64,000 bases of DNA, taken from NCBI RefSeq assembly GCF_037126465.1, contig NC_088210.1, positions 19,307,511-19,371,510 of the forward strand. The letters are read 5' to 3'. How positions within the stretch are numbered: position 1 is the first letter of the stretch; each line of letters begins with the position of its first letter. Below, in pieces: positions 11,576 through 23,776 of this stretch. A program made the translations under genes and the position numbers. The notes under the pieces are model-generated. The model was given only the letters and a program-made list of their open reading frames with translations, was not told the DNA's origin and did not search any database. This stretch comes from Ornithodoros turicata (taxonomy: Eukaryota; Arthropoda; Arachnida; Ixodida; Argasidae).

Positions 11576-13895
11576 TTGTAGCACACGATGGGTTTTTTTT
11601 TTTTAGTCTATTCCTGTACGCCTTTTCAGTTCCGTCTTACCGCTTATTTCGAGACCTTATAATCTCCATTTCGAGATGACAGAAATGAGTGCGGATAAAT
11701 AGACCACGCACGAAACCCTTTTCGGAGAAATTATCTCTATAGGCAAGGAAAAATCCGCCGTGTATCCGTCTGCTACATACGGCGAGCCAGCCACAATGGC
11801 CACTGAACAACGAAGTGTGGCCCCTTTGGGGCCCCGCAGAATCAACGCATATACAACGCTGGAACGTTTCATACGAGACGGCAGTGTAGAAGGAGAGCGT
11901 TTATTTCGTGAAGAGATTTCCCAGCGTGACACGCACAACGAATGGCCGCCGTGCTTGCGAAGGAGGCGATCCCCTTTCGGTCACGGTCTGTTTGTTATAG
12001 AGCAGTACAGTTTAATAAGTCCGTATACAGTACACGCTCGATCAAAAAGGCGGAAGTTCTTTCCTTTTTTCTTCTTCTTTTTTTATGACCACACCACGGA
12101 ACTTCAGCACTTGGGCAGCGAGAAGTATTTGTAGTATAACCTAACCAGCCTAAAAACCTATTTATAATTTCACCACACGATAGCAAGCTTGCGAAAAACA
12201 CACTATATGCTCACTCATGACGTCACCACTTCGTATCACACCACGACTCAGTGACCCCCGTGTTAGTGAGGCACAAATGAGCTGGCTAATTTCCTAATTC
12301 CGTATCACTTCATTTATTTGTTGCTGTTTGTGAAAAACGTTTGTGAAAAGCATACGGTGTACTTGAGTTAAGCCAAGCTGATTAGATGTAGATAAGATTG
12401 ATATCTTATACCCCCTCACAAGAGATAATCTAGTGTCATTTTCGTCGAGTGCACTCCAACCATGTCACTTTCACTAGTGCTTGCTTACGATAGATACGAT
12501 AAGGCAAAATTTTTAAGTGTGCGCCACAATACCTTCCTGAGAGTGTTTTTCTTTGATTTAGAAACACTTTCTGCAAATCGTCTTCTAGCATAACAAATTT
12601 GCCTCAAACATGCGCCGTAACGAAAATGTCAGCCGCCGGATCGCCAAGTTTTCACAGGTTGTTACCGAGAGTAATGACATGTTCTTTCAGCACAGTCACA
12701 CTGCACTGAAATCGAATAAACACACTGTCAAAAATACTTGTATAAAAAATTGTATTGTGGTGTCGGGGCCCCTCGCTTTTTCTCAACATTTTTACCTGTA
12801 CCACAAAGCCTGCCGTCGAGGCTAGACACTCTCTTTGCCGAAGAGAAGTGAAGTGAGTTTGGGGAACTCACTAAATCGTTAGTGCACTTCCTGCCGATTA
12901 TCACTAAAAGATGCCGTATGAGAGCACATGAGTGACGCTAAGTGCAAGTGTCACTCGTTGAAAGTGACACTAAACTAGCCCGTGCGACAGGGGTACTATT
13001 TTTTTTTCATTTCTTATTTTCATCTTTATTCAATTCTCATTAGCTATAATCTATAGCGTAGGGGTACTGGGAGCAGTAGGTCCGATCCTGTCCTAGCTTA
13101 CGACACCCATTTTGTTCCAGTTCCTATAATCAAGATCATCATCACCATTAAGATATATAGTATACTGCGTTTGCTTTTCTTTTTGCAAACAAACATTCGT
13201 ATATAGCCGTGCGACATTAGAGATGCTCGATTAGAGAGCTCGATAGAGGTTTGGAGTTTTCTGGCGCAAGGAAGATTGCTCCATAACACGCACACATGTG
13301 AAGCTTGCGTTCTTACAGATTATGAGAAATGCTCCATGGGCTCAAAACCGGTGTGGTTTAATTCCCCGTTCTGAGGCGAACGTACGCGAGAACGACCGTT
13401 ATCTTATCCGGAAAAGGCACATGTTATCGCTCGCTGTAACCCAAAGCTTAGCGGGGCGCGCCAGCGCAGATACCTCCCATCTCAAGATCGCGCCTTTCGT
13501 TGGAGGAAGGAGAGACAGCCTGACGTAAGGAAGATAACATCGGATGATATTTAATTCCCGTCTACCACCAGGTGCAGAGAGAGGGATAATTTGGACCAAT
13601 ATTGGTCAATGACTGTATATAAAATCACGTTCAAGAACAACGGGTCCCATTCCATTGCGATGATGGCAGGCATTACGCAAGGCTGCGTAACCGGTTCTCT
13701 CGAAGCGCGCGCTGAAATGACCTGCGAGAGTTTGGCTACAGCTCGATAACGACGTCGCCGTTGCTGCATTGCTTACAAATGGCAATAAACGCGGCAACGG
13801 TCGCACGGCAGCTCCCTTTCGTTTGTAAAAGCCGCTTCCGAAACGTCACGTCTTTTCGTGCGCTGCTAATATATCCTGCGGCGCTGTCACAAGAC
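11576..13895. other. Gene-free sequence
   Basis: No domain-bearing frame. Around 12400-12990 are repeated words with AGTGACACT/AGTGTCACT character (for example 12955-12975), hinting at another decayed inverted-repeat element whose borders I could not fix. Confidence 0.4.
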
Positions 13896-13898
13896 ATT

Positions 13899-14060
13899 CC
13901 ATAGCAGACGACAGGAAAAGACGCAGAGTGTGTCGTCTGCTAAGTACGTAGTGTGTCACTTCCGTAACTCCGGCACCGTGCGAATTCTCCACGCAACACC
14001 AACTTCCGTCCCATGAGTAATTTTCTTCTTTTTATTTTTTTCTTCCACTGGAACATATGG
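13899..14060 (+). repeat. MITE-like element with GCAGACGAC inverted core
   Basis: Shows CATTCCATAGCAGACGACAG, a spacer, TGTCGTCTGCTAAGT, then the family body (CCGGCACCGTGCGAAT, CAACACCAACTTCCGTC, T-rich run, CACTGGAA). Same arrangement as 43571, 52733 and 54311. Confidence 0.75.
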
Positions 14061-14106
14061 TGATGGGAGGCAAAACAGAAGGAAGATTAGTGATCGGTGT
14101 ACATGC

Positions 14107-14600
14107 AAGGTGGGACACACCTTCGTAACACATGGGCTCGAACACCGGGAAGAGGCCCCACCCGAGTGCACACACTGCGGAGAGCAACTTTCACTTACCT
14201 ATGCTTGTTTACATGTCCCCTGTAGGAGGATCAGCGTCAACGGCAACTTTTTTTCTTGCGCTCTACAAACACTTTTAGCTCCTCCCTCAGTTTCATTGCC
14301 CTGACCCCCTGTCCCATATCTACCAAGGCTCACGTCCTCATGACCTGCCAACGCTACACGAAGGAACAACACATATGTGAACTAGAAGCCACCATCAAGC
14401 TGTGCAGTACATGATTCTTGAATCTCTGCACACCAGCGCTGGACTCAGTTCGATCGCTTAGGACTTCTCTAACAGCCCAACAGACCTACTGGACGAACTC
14501 TGAGCATCTGCCCTGCTACATTCGCGTGTGTGCTGGTGTCATCATTTAAATGCTGTTGGCTTTGTGCCATTAAAGTGCAAATTGTCATAGTCACCTTCTA
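14107..14600 (+). pseudogene. LINE 3' fragment: C-terminal zinc-knuckle end plus 3' UTR
   Basis: The + frame from 14107 reads VGHTFVTHGLEHREE then PPECTHCGEQLSL. This matches the end of the RNase H/zinc-knuckle region of arthropod non-LTR elements (G-H-T-x-x-T-H-G ... P-P-x-C-x-x-C-x-x-x-L-x-x-x-H-x-x-x-x-C-P). The expected His-Ile-Leu is replaced by YACLHVPC, and the frame breaks by about 14220. Another frame gives LTKAHVLMTCQRY at about 14323, an AHVL-C-CQRY variant of the same motif, which suggests a local rearrangement. ATTAAA-like sequence near 14569 may be the element's tail. Confidence 0.6.
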
Positions 14601-15130
14601 CCTCGGGTTTCGAAGTCCGAAGAGAAGTCGTCGTGAAAGAATGGTGGCGGTGTGACGCGGGTCCGTACAGGGAGAGGGGGCGAAGGACAACGCAGGAACA
14701 GCAACAACTACCAGGACTTCATGTTGCACTATGTACATGGGTAAATAGTACAGTACTGAGGGTCAAGACTGACCGTCTCTATCTGGACCTAACAGAATCA
14801 CCAGACATCACTAGACCTAAAGACCAAAACGAAGATCCCTTTTCCCGGCTGTCACTGCCCTTTTTTGTTCATTGACACCAGAGTACCACCGTTGGAACTT
14901 TCTAAATCCCGTAACGAGACGACTACATCTCTAGCCCAAACAAAAGGAGCGTTACAAACGTCCTAACACCTGGGGCAGCCTGCACGAACGTTCAGGCAAT
15001 TCCTCAGTGCCATCCTCGATACTGCTTTCTGCACACGGTACTGTCTTCGACGCTTCTCTTTGAGCACTGGCAACGCTACCGACGGCAGCACTGAGGAAAA
15101 GCCTACGAGAGCGATCGAGAGAGATGTACC
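14601..15130. other. Gene-free sequence
   Basis: No exon recognised. The segment at about 14970-15010 (CCTGGGGCAGCCTGCACGAA) recurs in a related form at about 55326 (GGGCCCGCTTGCACGAACGT), so it is repeat-derived. Confidence 0.4.
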
Positions 15131-15335
15131 GCTCAACTTAACAGACGACATCGTCAGCGTGTTTTCCTGTCGTCTGCTACGGCGTATCTCGTGGCTGTGT
15201 CGCAGGAGATTCCACATGGTTAGCAGTGCATTTGAAGACATGACGTTGAGCGCTCGCTTGAAAACAGAAACATATGACATTTTTCGCATGTTCCGCCGGA
15301 GCATTCTGAAGAATGTCACTCGTGGAATACATGGA
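15131..15335 (-). repeat. GCAGACGAC-family element, reverse orientation
   Basis: CAGACGACATCG (about 15143) and TCCTGTCGTCTGCTACGG (about 15164) form the core. ACATGACGTTGAGCGCTCGC and GCATGTTCCGCCGGAGCATT follow; these are seen reversed at 43580-43640 and directly at 62715-62800. Confidence 0.7.
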
Positions 15336-17627
15336 TAACGGCATCTCCCATCCCGCCAGGAGAAATTTTTGCGCCTTAGTGCCCGTTTAACGGAGCAGTT
15401 GCGCTCCCAAGACGAGACTTGGGTACATTAATTTCTCTGCTTTGCCGTCCACCAGACTCATCACAAGATCCATAGCGCAAAAGCCTGACTCTATACGCAG
15501 AAAAAGAAGGACGACACTTTTTTCACTTGTTTCAGTCTCGCGTTGGTGTCGTCCTTCTGTTCGTGCCCAGACTGAAGCTTCTGCACTATGCAGTTTGTCC
15601 ACCAGCTGGTATGCACCTACGCCCATACTGTACATCGCAAGATATATTTCCGCTCGTTCAAACTCCAACCTTTATTTTCGTTACGCTTTTTGAACGCGGA
15701 AAAACGCGAGCGAAACTGTACTACCGCCTTACACGTTACAATGGAAGGAAGGGAAAGAAAGACGCTGCTAGATGCGACACCGAGACCGTCCCGTTACCAG
15801 AAAGGCATATATAATCGGAGGTCAAAGTGAGAATCCCGCAAAGGTTGCTCCCCCATCATTAACCCGTTGAAACAATGGACGTCGGCACTAACCACTGCAT
15901 ATTTATAGACGCGAGGGATGCACTCCGTTGTGCACATTATACTGTCTTCGCTGCGTGCGCACCCAAAGTTACGCGTGACGTCACTCACCTTGCGAGGACG
16001 GAAAAACACGGACACAGGAAATTTGCAACAAACAAGTTTCACGAAGACGAAGTGATCCGAGCTCAATTTACCCTAGCATTCTCACTCGTCACTGCGGGCC
16101 AAGAAAATACTTATTTTTTATCAGTTCGTATTATAAATCAACCTCACGCAAAGAGTCGGTCATTACGCAAAATATAAACTTCTTTATTTGTTTGACTGTC
16201 TCGTACTCATCTCATTTGATTTTTCTTCTTCCTACTGTGTAATACTCACCCCCTGCTAAAATGCCTTACTGCGCTGCAGGGTACTGGAAATCAATAAATA
16301 AATAAATAAATAAACGCCGTTGGTGCAACGGCTAAACGGTTCCACGAATTTTCGAAGGAACCAGCATAAAAGTTTCGTGAGTTTCGGATTCTGCAAGAAT
16401 CTAGTGACGTCACCGAGAGCGCGTCTCCGCTCTCCGCCCCACGTTGGAAGATTGCCAGCAGCTGTGGTGAGGAGACGGAGACTCGACCTTGGAGGAGCAA
16501 TGTTTGCAAACGCGTTTCCACCACCTGACGTCAGACGGTCTCAAATCTAGCAATTAATTTTCATTACCTTACAGTTGTGTCACATTTGAAAAACAATATC
16601 TTCGAGCTGTGTATCTTCACAGTGTGAGACACGTAAATTGAAATAACACAAACTCGGTCAGATACTGAAAACACAGAGGGAAAAAAAAATGAAGAAACCG
16701 ATAACACCCGAATCACAAGCACGGTAGCACCCGATTTCTAGCCGAATTACAGATTCAGAAATAACATTCGGTTTTTTACAGCAAGATATGTTTTGCGTTC
16801 CCAACAGACCCACACATATGGCCAGCTGTGGAGTCCCCCCCCCCCCCCCCCAAACCAATATAGTATCCGTCACTATATTGCATCTTTTATCACAGCAGCG
16901 TCTGCTATTGTAGAGACGTTTCTCAAGTGAGAAGTAAAATAAAAGATCACTTCTTCTTAACGTGCTATACCTCAAAAAGTAAGGAGGTTGCTGCTGCCCA
17001 GCTCTGAAGTGAGGGGGACAATCTGATCGCCATCACCAGCCATATATATTATGCCATCACAGAGTCTAGTTTAGAGACGAGATAAATGGACCATCCACAT
17101 ACATATATAATACAGGCACAACAGAACATACGTAGAACTACAGACGTATACGTCTCGGGATCTAATTAGTCCGTCCCGTCCGCCGAATTTGGGCCACAAA
17201 AAAAGTAATCGCTCCATATCTCACCTTCTGGAACCGGTCATACTCGAAATGTGGCACACGACTTATAATCATATATACTCTCTTCACCGCCAGAAACGTT
17301 TTAAATCGACTCGAACAAAAAGGAAAGAAACTGACTGAACGAGTCGTAGAAGAAAATAGGCATCCTGCAGAACAGCAGAATATATAGCGGTCGTAAGAGG
17401 GGGGGGGGGGGGGGGAGACTCTCACTTGTCTGCCCCTCTAACGTGCTGAATCGACTGAGATCCACACGGAATGTCTTCGGGGGGAAAAATCCCCGGACAA
17501 GGTGCTAAAAACAGCGGAAAAAAAAAGTATTCAGGATCACATCAAGATGAAGTGTTTATCAGTAACGGGAAATAGTGTCGTTTCTTTTTCCTCATCTTTT
17601 TCACGTAAATGTCTTGTCCTAAGTGCT
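15336..17627. other. Gene-free sequence with simple repeats
   Basis: Contains (AAAT)n at about 16292-16313, a C16 run at 16837 and a G17 run at 17399. The overlapping frames at 15440-15830 (three registers open at once, 80-95 codons) have no recognisable domain. A G/C homopolymer pair 560 bp apart may mark assembly weak points. Confidence 0.4.
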
Positions 17628-18280
17628 ACTACGTTTTTACACATTTGAGCGTGTACAAGAGGGTGGTTTAGTATTCTTCACATTTTTTGTTTTGTTTTTA
17701 TTCTGCATGCTCAACTGAAAGGCGTTGTAACGGTGTTGAAAATGACTTTGCAAAACTCTCAGCATGAAACAGTGTTTTAAATGTAATACACCCCCTTGAA
17801 ATGGCGTTTCCTGCAGAATATGCCCTTTGACATGACGCTTTTGGTATAAACACACCATTGATAATGGTATTCTACAAATGAACTTTCTGTATTGTGTGAA
17901 ACTTACACCGCAAAGGTGTGTGCCATAGGACGAGCCATTTACACCCACAAACGTATTTAAAAATACTACGTACTGCGCACACCTCTGTGGGGTAAATTTC
18001 ACACCATGCCAAAGGGTGCTTCACCAGGACACCTTCAAAGGACACCCCAGGTAATGTTGTATTCTACAAAAAGCGCTGTTTCAAAGGGCTAATTCTGCAG
18101 AAAACACCATTTCAAGAGGGTGTATTCTATTTGAAAGACAGTTTCAGTTTTGCAAATACGTTTCTCAACATCGTTACTACATCTTTCAATTCAGCAGGCG
18201 GAATCAAAACAACGGTGTTTATTTAAAATGTCCTCTTTCGCATGCTGAAGAGCGTAAAAACATTTACTACGTAGAGAGTT
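17628..18280. mobile_element. Large imperfect inverted-repeat (foldback) element
   Basis: The left half (about 17628-17860) and right half (about 18055-18280) are inverted copies. For example ACACCCCCTTGAAATGGCGT near 17788 answers ACACCATTTCAAGAGGGTGT near 18104, with CTGCAGAA/TTCTGCAG inside both arms. The ends are TACTACGTTTTTACAC and GTAAAAACATTTACTACGTA. A single-arm relative lies at 41821-42010. No ORF. Confidence 0.65.
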
Positions 18281-18764
18281 CAAAAGGGGTCACCTGTGTC
18301 AAGTGCTGTCTGTATGCCTTTTTACTACTGCTTTGAGCTACGAATCATCGCCAACAAGCAGACGTCGTCACGATTGTGTAATCCATGTAAATATTGTAAG
18401 GCTTTTCTTTTTCTTTTTGGTCAGGCCTCTGTTATCTAGATGCGACAGAGATAACAACAATCAAAAGGACTCAAATAAAAGCGAAAATTGGGTCCAGGAA
18501 AAGTGCATGAAAGGCATTACTCAGAAGAGTTGGACTTTGGGTTACATGATCTTCCCTTTGGAAAAGTGGAACATGGAAGCGGAAAAGCGAACTAACCGAA
18601 CGGTGACATTTCTTTCCGGGGAGAGCGAGTCGAGTCGGTGAATATATTTTAGGGCGTAGTCACACAAAACACACCTTGCACTGAACGACATTTCGATACA
18701 CAGTTGATGATAATGAAAAAAAATGGCTAGGAAGCAAGCGAGCTGGTGAAGATGATTTTTTTGA
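18281..18764. other. Unassigned sequence
   Basis: A 112-codon + frame (18303-18641) has no known domain and ends in low-complexity basic/Glu codons. I do not call it a gene. Confidence 0.35.
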
Positions 18765-18840
18765 GACTTCGTGTTGTGTCTGTCCCTTCGTGTTCCTTAG
18801 TCTCGGGGTTTTTACATTATGCAGTTGATGATGATGGTGA
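18765..18840 (+). repeat. LINE-type 3' tail, inverted copy at 21895-22025
   Basis: CTGTCCCTTCGTGTTCCTTA, GTCTCGGGGTTTTTACATTA and TGCA recur inverted at 21920-21975. Both copies carry AAAAAATGGCTAGGAAGCAA/GC nearby on the same relative side. The two inverted copies 3.1 kb apart could pair in RNA. Confidence 0.6.
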
Positions 18841-20516
18841 TTAAAATAAAAACACGAGAACGTAAGTTGTGACAAAGCCTGTCTGGATACTCCCCCAGTA
18901 TCCCTATACAGTAAATTACTCAATCTCCGTTCGTATACCAATAACTTTTCTAAATATCGTATAGTTTTCCCAATTGGTGTCGAGTTGCTCGAAGAAAGCG
19001 GCGTCAACTTTTGCCAAACTTCCAGTTCACCATTTTACATTTAATGCAGTCGTACAACAGATTTGTCCCCGCGAAAGCTCACTTTCAGATGAATCAGTAC
19101 CAACGAGGAGGAGGAACCCGAGTCCGTGGATAACATCTCGGCGGACGTGCGAGACGAGACACAGAGCGTCGAATGGATATTCCGGAACACATCCGGATGA
19201 CGACATGGCTGTGAAAACAGACATCCCTGTTTATTGCGGCCTCCGTTGCACGACAAGACGGAGTTATCCTCGCTGTATACTGTATATCTCATGCGGCAAA
19301 ACGTCAAGAAACTTTAACAGCCGAAGCTTGGAAGGATATCTGACCGCGGAGTTGCGAAGAGGCTCACGGAGCTTAGCGAGTGCAGAAATAGATTATACCC
19401 GTTTCCTAAGCGCAGACTTGGTACCTTGCAAACATCTTTAAAACTGAGTATTTATAGTATATTCTAACTTAAATACTTTGGGGGAGCAAATTGTACTCAT
19501 TTCGTAAGTTACTCCTATATAAAATACTTCATATTCCTGTTTCGTGCGATGACACCTATATGAACCTATATGGAGAGGAGTGAATACCCTTCTATATTTT
19601 GTTTTTACCTGTTTGACAGTGAACTTCACAAACCGTAACTTGACAGTATCTTGAAAGTAACGAGTTCCTTTTAGGAGTGTTTAGTAGTCTACTCAAATAT
19701 TTTACAATGTTGAGTATTCAACGCTCTACTCAGTTACTTTTTTGCCCGGTATTCAGTAACTTAACCAAAATATTTGTTGATGTCTTGTACAGACCTCCCT
19801 AAGCACTGTCGACAGGGAACAGACCTACAAAGTAATTAATTGGTTCCACGTTTATACTTTCGACATTGTATAACTAACCGTAATCGAATTGCGTTTGCAG
19901 GCAATTCGTAATGCACTCGGGATTACTTCTGGATATGCGATTTGGCATGCTTTGTGCGCAAAAAGTCCCTTTTTCTCAGAACTGTGGCATTTTTAATCAG
20001 ATTCGAAAATTTCTCCGGCGCTTTTGTAGTCTCAGTTCATGTATGTTCCGATGGTTCTGCTAAGCACAGACATCTAGTCATTGTGCTCCACTAGTCTTTG
20101 TCCTCGCAATAAATATTTCCGTTTTAGTAAAGAGTTCCTCGAGGAAGCACAATAAAGTTGTACATCAAAAAGATTTTTTTTTAATCAACGGAACTCGGTG
20201 TAGCTCAATTAGTTTTCAGAGTACCCATAATTCTAATTAAATTACAATGATGACGCTCTAGACGTGGCAGTAATTTGATTTTTTTTAGCACGTCTCTGCA
20301 ATTGCAATTCAATTACACTTCCGAAAAGTAATTTTTACGGGTCCCCTGACTGAAGGAGTCTCCAGCAGGAAGCCTTTTACTTCTATGCGTGTCCAGGGAC
20401 AAGCAGCAAGACAGAAACAAGTAGCAATAAAAAAGAAAACTATCGTCGTCATTATTCTACCGGTCTGCACAGCGACGAATTTGGAACAACAAACCACGGA
20501 GAACAAAATATATATT
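18841..20516. other. Gene-free sequence
   Basis: The 155-codon frame at 18974-19441 has no domain and its opposite strand is equally open. 19440-19800 is rich in AGTAACT/AGTTAC words like those at 247-425, probably a decayed TIR element. Confidence 0.4.
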
Positions 20517-20734
20517 CAGGGTGTCCCAAAGAAAAAGGGCCAGGGGCTACACAAAAAACGTTGTGCTCTACACAAATGGAACCAACTGTACGTGCTTGGC
20601 AGTTGTGTGGTCTATCAAAAAAAAAAAAAAATTCATCGCCCCTTGTCAATTAATTAGTAGTAATTAATTTTCAATTTGTGTAGAGCACTCTTTTTTTTCT
20701 TTAGCCCCTGGCCCTTTTGTGGTGGGACACCCTG
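20517..20734. mobile_element. MITE with CAGGGTGTCCCA ends
   Basis: Left CAGGGTGTCCCAAAGAAAAA plus GGGCCAGGGGCT, right AGCCCCTGGCCC plus GGTGGGACACCCTG. The arms extend inward to GAGCTCTACACAAAT-like words (GTGCTCTACACAAA / TTTGTGTAGAGCAC), so each arm is about 60 bp. Flanked by TATA-rich sequence. Confidence 0.85.
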
Positions 20735-22469
20735 TATATGTACACCCAAAAATGCCCGTCTTGAAGGAGCCGGAAGTCCCATACAGCTCTAAAAAGGTAG
20801 CAGAGACCTTTTGAACCTGCTTTGAACACTTGCGTTGCCTGATTCTCTTTCTGTCGTGTGCCTACACAGAGTTACCTTAATGCGAGGATTGGGCCCCCAT
20901 ATGCGTTTCAGATCAAAAGAATAAAAAGCCCTAGAGGAAGACAGGAAGCAGATGTAAGACCCATCCAGCCCAGCACCGCTCAGGATGCACGAGGGGCACG
21001 GAAAAAAAGCAGAGGGAGGAAGAAAGGGCCTGCGCCATCTGCCACGCGACTGGCGCGTGGCTCATCTCCCGTAGAAGACAGCATCTGGCTCTGGAGTAGA
21101 TATACTTCAGGGAGTATGTGTAATTCAGCGGAATATGTTACTAGATTATGGCGGCCATGTCATTTGCAGCTTTCCCTATGCCGCACCTTGGATGTTAGCC
21201 GTGGCGCTGGTCATAGGAATAATGTAGTTATTCCCAATGCAAACATCGGCAGTGTGAATAGGTCTGATCATCTGAAGGAATTTCAATCTCAGTAATGTGT
21301 CAACTCTAGGCAGGTGGCGCAGGCTACCGCCCGTTCCAAAGGGAAAAGTCACAGTATCCACCCATCCATCTTCTAGAATACTTATATTTTGTACACAGGC
21401 TTGCGTTAGGACTTTCGTAGTGCATCACTGCGTAACTCACGGGTTCTTGGAAGATTCGTACATTGATTATCATCATAAATCCCGTCCGTTTTAATGGGTC
21501 CCGAAGCTTCGAAATACGCGTACGGCTGCTGTCGTCTGCTAAGATGACCTGTCCGCTTCTGCTCGTTCAAAATTCTCTCATGAATCCATCATGGACAAAA
21601 GTCTGGACTGAGCAACGCAGAAAACACAAATGCACACAAGACTCTTGAGCATGAATCTTGTGCTTGCATGTTTCGCAGCGGCATGACTGACGCTGAAAGA
21701 AAATAATGTGCGCTGGGATGGACAGGAGTGATCAGGTGGCTCACGCTACCTCACGCTGATTGCCTTACGTCATGTCAGGAGATCGGGCTGGAGCTCCAAG
21801 GTCACGCTGCTCCGCACAAGGCTGATTTTTAAGGCAGCGAGCGTTTTCCGAATCGAAAAATTAAAAAAATTATTTGCGCCGTTTTCCTGATCGTCGGAAA
21901 ACTCCACAAGATTTTCAATGCATAATGTAAAAACCCCGAGACTAGGGAACACGAAGGGACAGACACAAACACGATTATTATGCATCATTTTCACCAGCTC
22001 GCTTGCTTCCTAGCCATTTTTTCATTGGCAAGATTTCCGAGTCCCCCGTAAATAAAAGACAGTATGTTCTGGCAAGGTGCTATGAAAAACGAAGTCAAAA
22101 TTTCAAATAAAACGCTTTTTTAGGCACGGTATTGCACTTTTTATTCATCTGTTGAACGTTCGTGCTCTTATAACAAGAATGAAAAGTTAGCATATCGCCA
22201 GTTATTTTTTTTTTCTTCTCATGAAAAGAAAATCTGTGAAAGCCGGGAAATTATCATGAATTTTGCACATCCACATACCTTTATACGCTATAGTGTCAGC
22301 CAAGCATTGGGTAAGAGTTATATCCACCCAAGCCTGTTCTGCTTATGCGTTAAGAAATGCACACACAAAAGTGAAAATTTCTGCGAAATAAACCCGAATC
22401 ACCAGCATGTCATCATTTCGCTTTTGACGGTGAAAATACAGTCTTATTTTTCATTGTTTTTCTACATAG
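20735..22469. other. Gene-free sequence
   Basis: Contains the inverted LINE-type tail at 21895-22025 and an isolated TGTCGTCTGCTAAG at about 21530. The 145-codon frame at 20858-21295 has no recognisable domain. Confidence 0.4.
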
Positions 22470-22585
22470 GCGCGCAATCCATGCGAGTCGTGCGCAAAGC
22501 ACCGGACAACTTTCAAACTAACTTCGTCAAAGTATGTTTTATCAAATGTCAGTACGACAGTGGGAAAATCGCAGATACGGCACAG
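22470..22585 (+). CDS. Orphan candidate exon, function unknown
   Basis: A strong acceptor (pyrimidine-rich TTTTTCATTGTTTTTCTACATAG ending at 22469, shown here only by position) precedes this segment, and a textbook donor CACAG|GTAAGA follows. One frame is open across it, including MRVVRKAPDNFQTN and KCQYDSGKIADTAQ; a second frame is also open. I find no partner exons and recognise no family. It could be an exon of a short lineage-specific gene, a non-coding RNA exon, or chance. Confidence 0.25.
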
Positions 22586-23776
22586 GTAAGAATAATATTG
22601 ACACGATCCAGAGCCAGACATGACTCATTCGGAGCGGTTAAGGGAAAATCGATCAACCCAGACAGAGAAGCGGAGTTCCAAGTACGGATAAGTTCGCGCA
22701 GGTTCAAATTGTATTCCAATCCTGTCTCAGTAAGGTTGGTACACGTGTCACAGGCAAAATGTTTGATCACGCGGGAAATCGTGAGGATTATATGAACAAA
22801 ATGACAGGCAGGCTTCGTATCAAGATTTCTGGAAACGTCCACTACCGGCGAGCGTGACAAAGACCACGAGTAACAGTAAACACCACCGTTTCTTCCGCGT
22901 TTGTTTTCCTCGCAATATCAAACAAATAGTTCGAGACGGCGAGAGCAGCAACCGGGAAAGTCTCATTGAACAAAAAGATAGAAATGCCACAGAGGAATAG
23001 AGATAAGACAACTACGCATACTCACATGTGCAGTAGTTGTATGAGAAATTATCCAATGCCCATAGGGCTTCAGTATTGGAACAAGACCGTATATCATCCA
23101 CACACACCACGGGAACACAAGGGAGCACACCAAACAGTGCAAACGTCGTGCACGAAAACGAGACCCAAACTCAAAACGTGCCACTGACAACAAACGGCAC
23201 ACCTTACGAACGCCGCCGGTCGCGACTCCTGTGGCATTCAGTAGCATTCCGCGCTTTCTACTCCCCTCTCCTTTTCATGCTCCTTTCCTTTCACTGTGGC
23301 TCTCTCTCATGGAGGAAGCTCTCTCTTTTCTTTTCGGATAGATGTGTTGGATGTGGCTTTTGACTTATAGCCAGCAGAAGACGGGTCTAAATTACGTCAC
23401 CTACATGTTGTTTTCGTTTTGCAAGCCTCGCAAAACGACCCAAACCTAACAAACCGCACTGTGCAAGCCACGGCGTAGATTTCGTGTGGGGTGTAGGGGG
23501 TGTTGTTCGTCCCTCGTCGTTCTTCCCGTCATGTCATTCGTTCGACAGCAGCAGCTGAGCTGACAACAGTCATCTCCATCGACATCAACGCCATTCTGGA
23601 TCGGGGAGCCACAGCCACAGGCTAGGCCGAGTCAGGTCAAGCCGTCAAGCGGTCAAGCCAAGCGAGCCGTGAGTGAGCGATCTTGGCGTGTAGTGGTTGT
23701 GGGTTGTGGTGTCTGCGTTCACAGTCATTCAGCTTTTGAGTTGTGATCGAGGTGTGTGTATGGACGTGTGGTTGTA
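22586..23776. other. Intergenic region upstream of MRPL20
   Basis: Open frames on the minus strand at 22549-22860 and 22963-23247 have no domain. The last 300 bp before the MRPL20 start are comparatively CpG-rich and contain GTGTGGTTGT and GGTTGTGG-type tracts, plausible as promoter and 5' UTR. No TATA box is evident. Confidence 0.4.
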
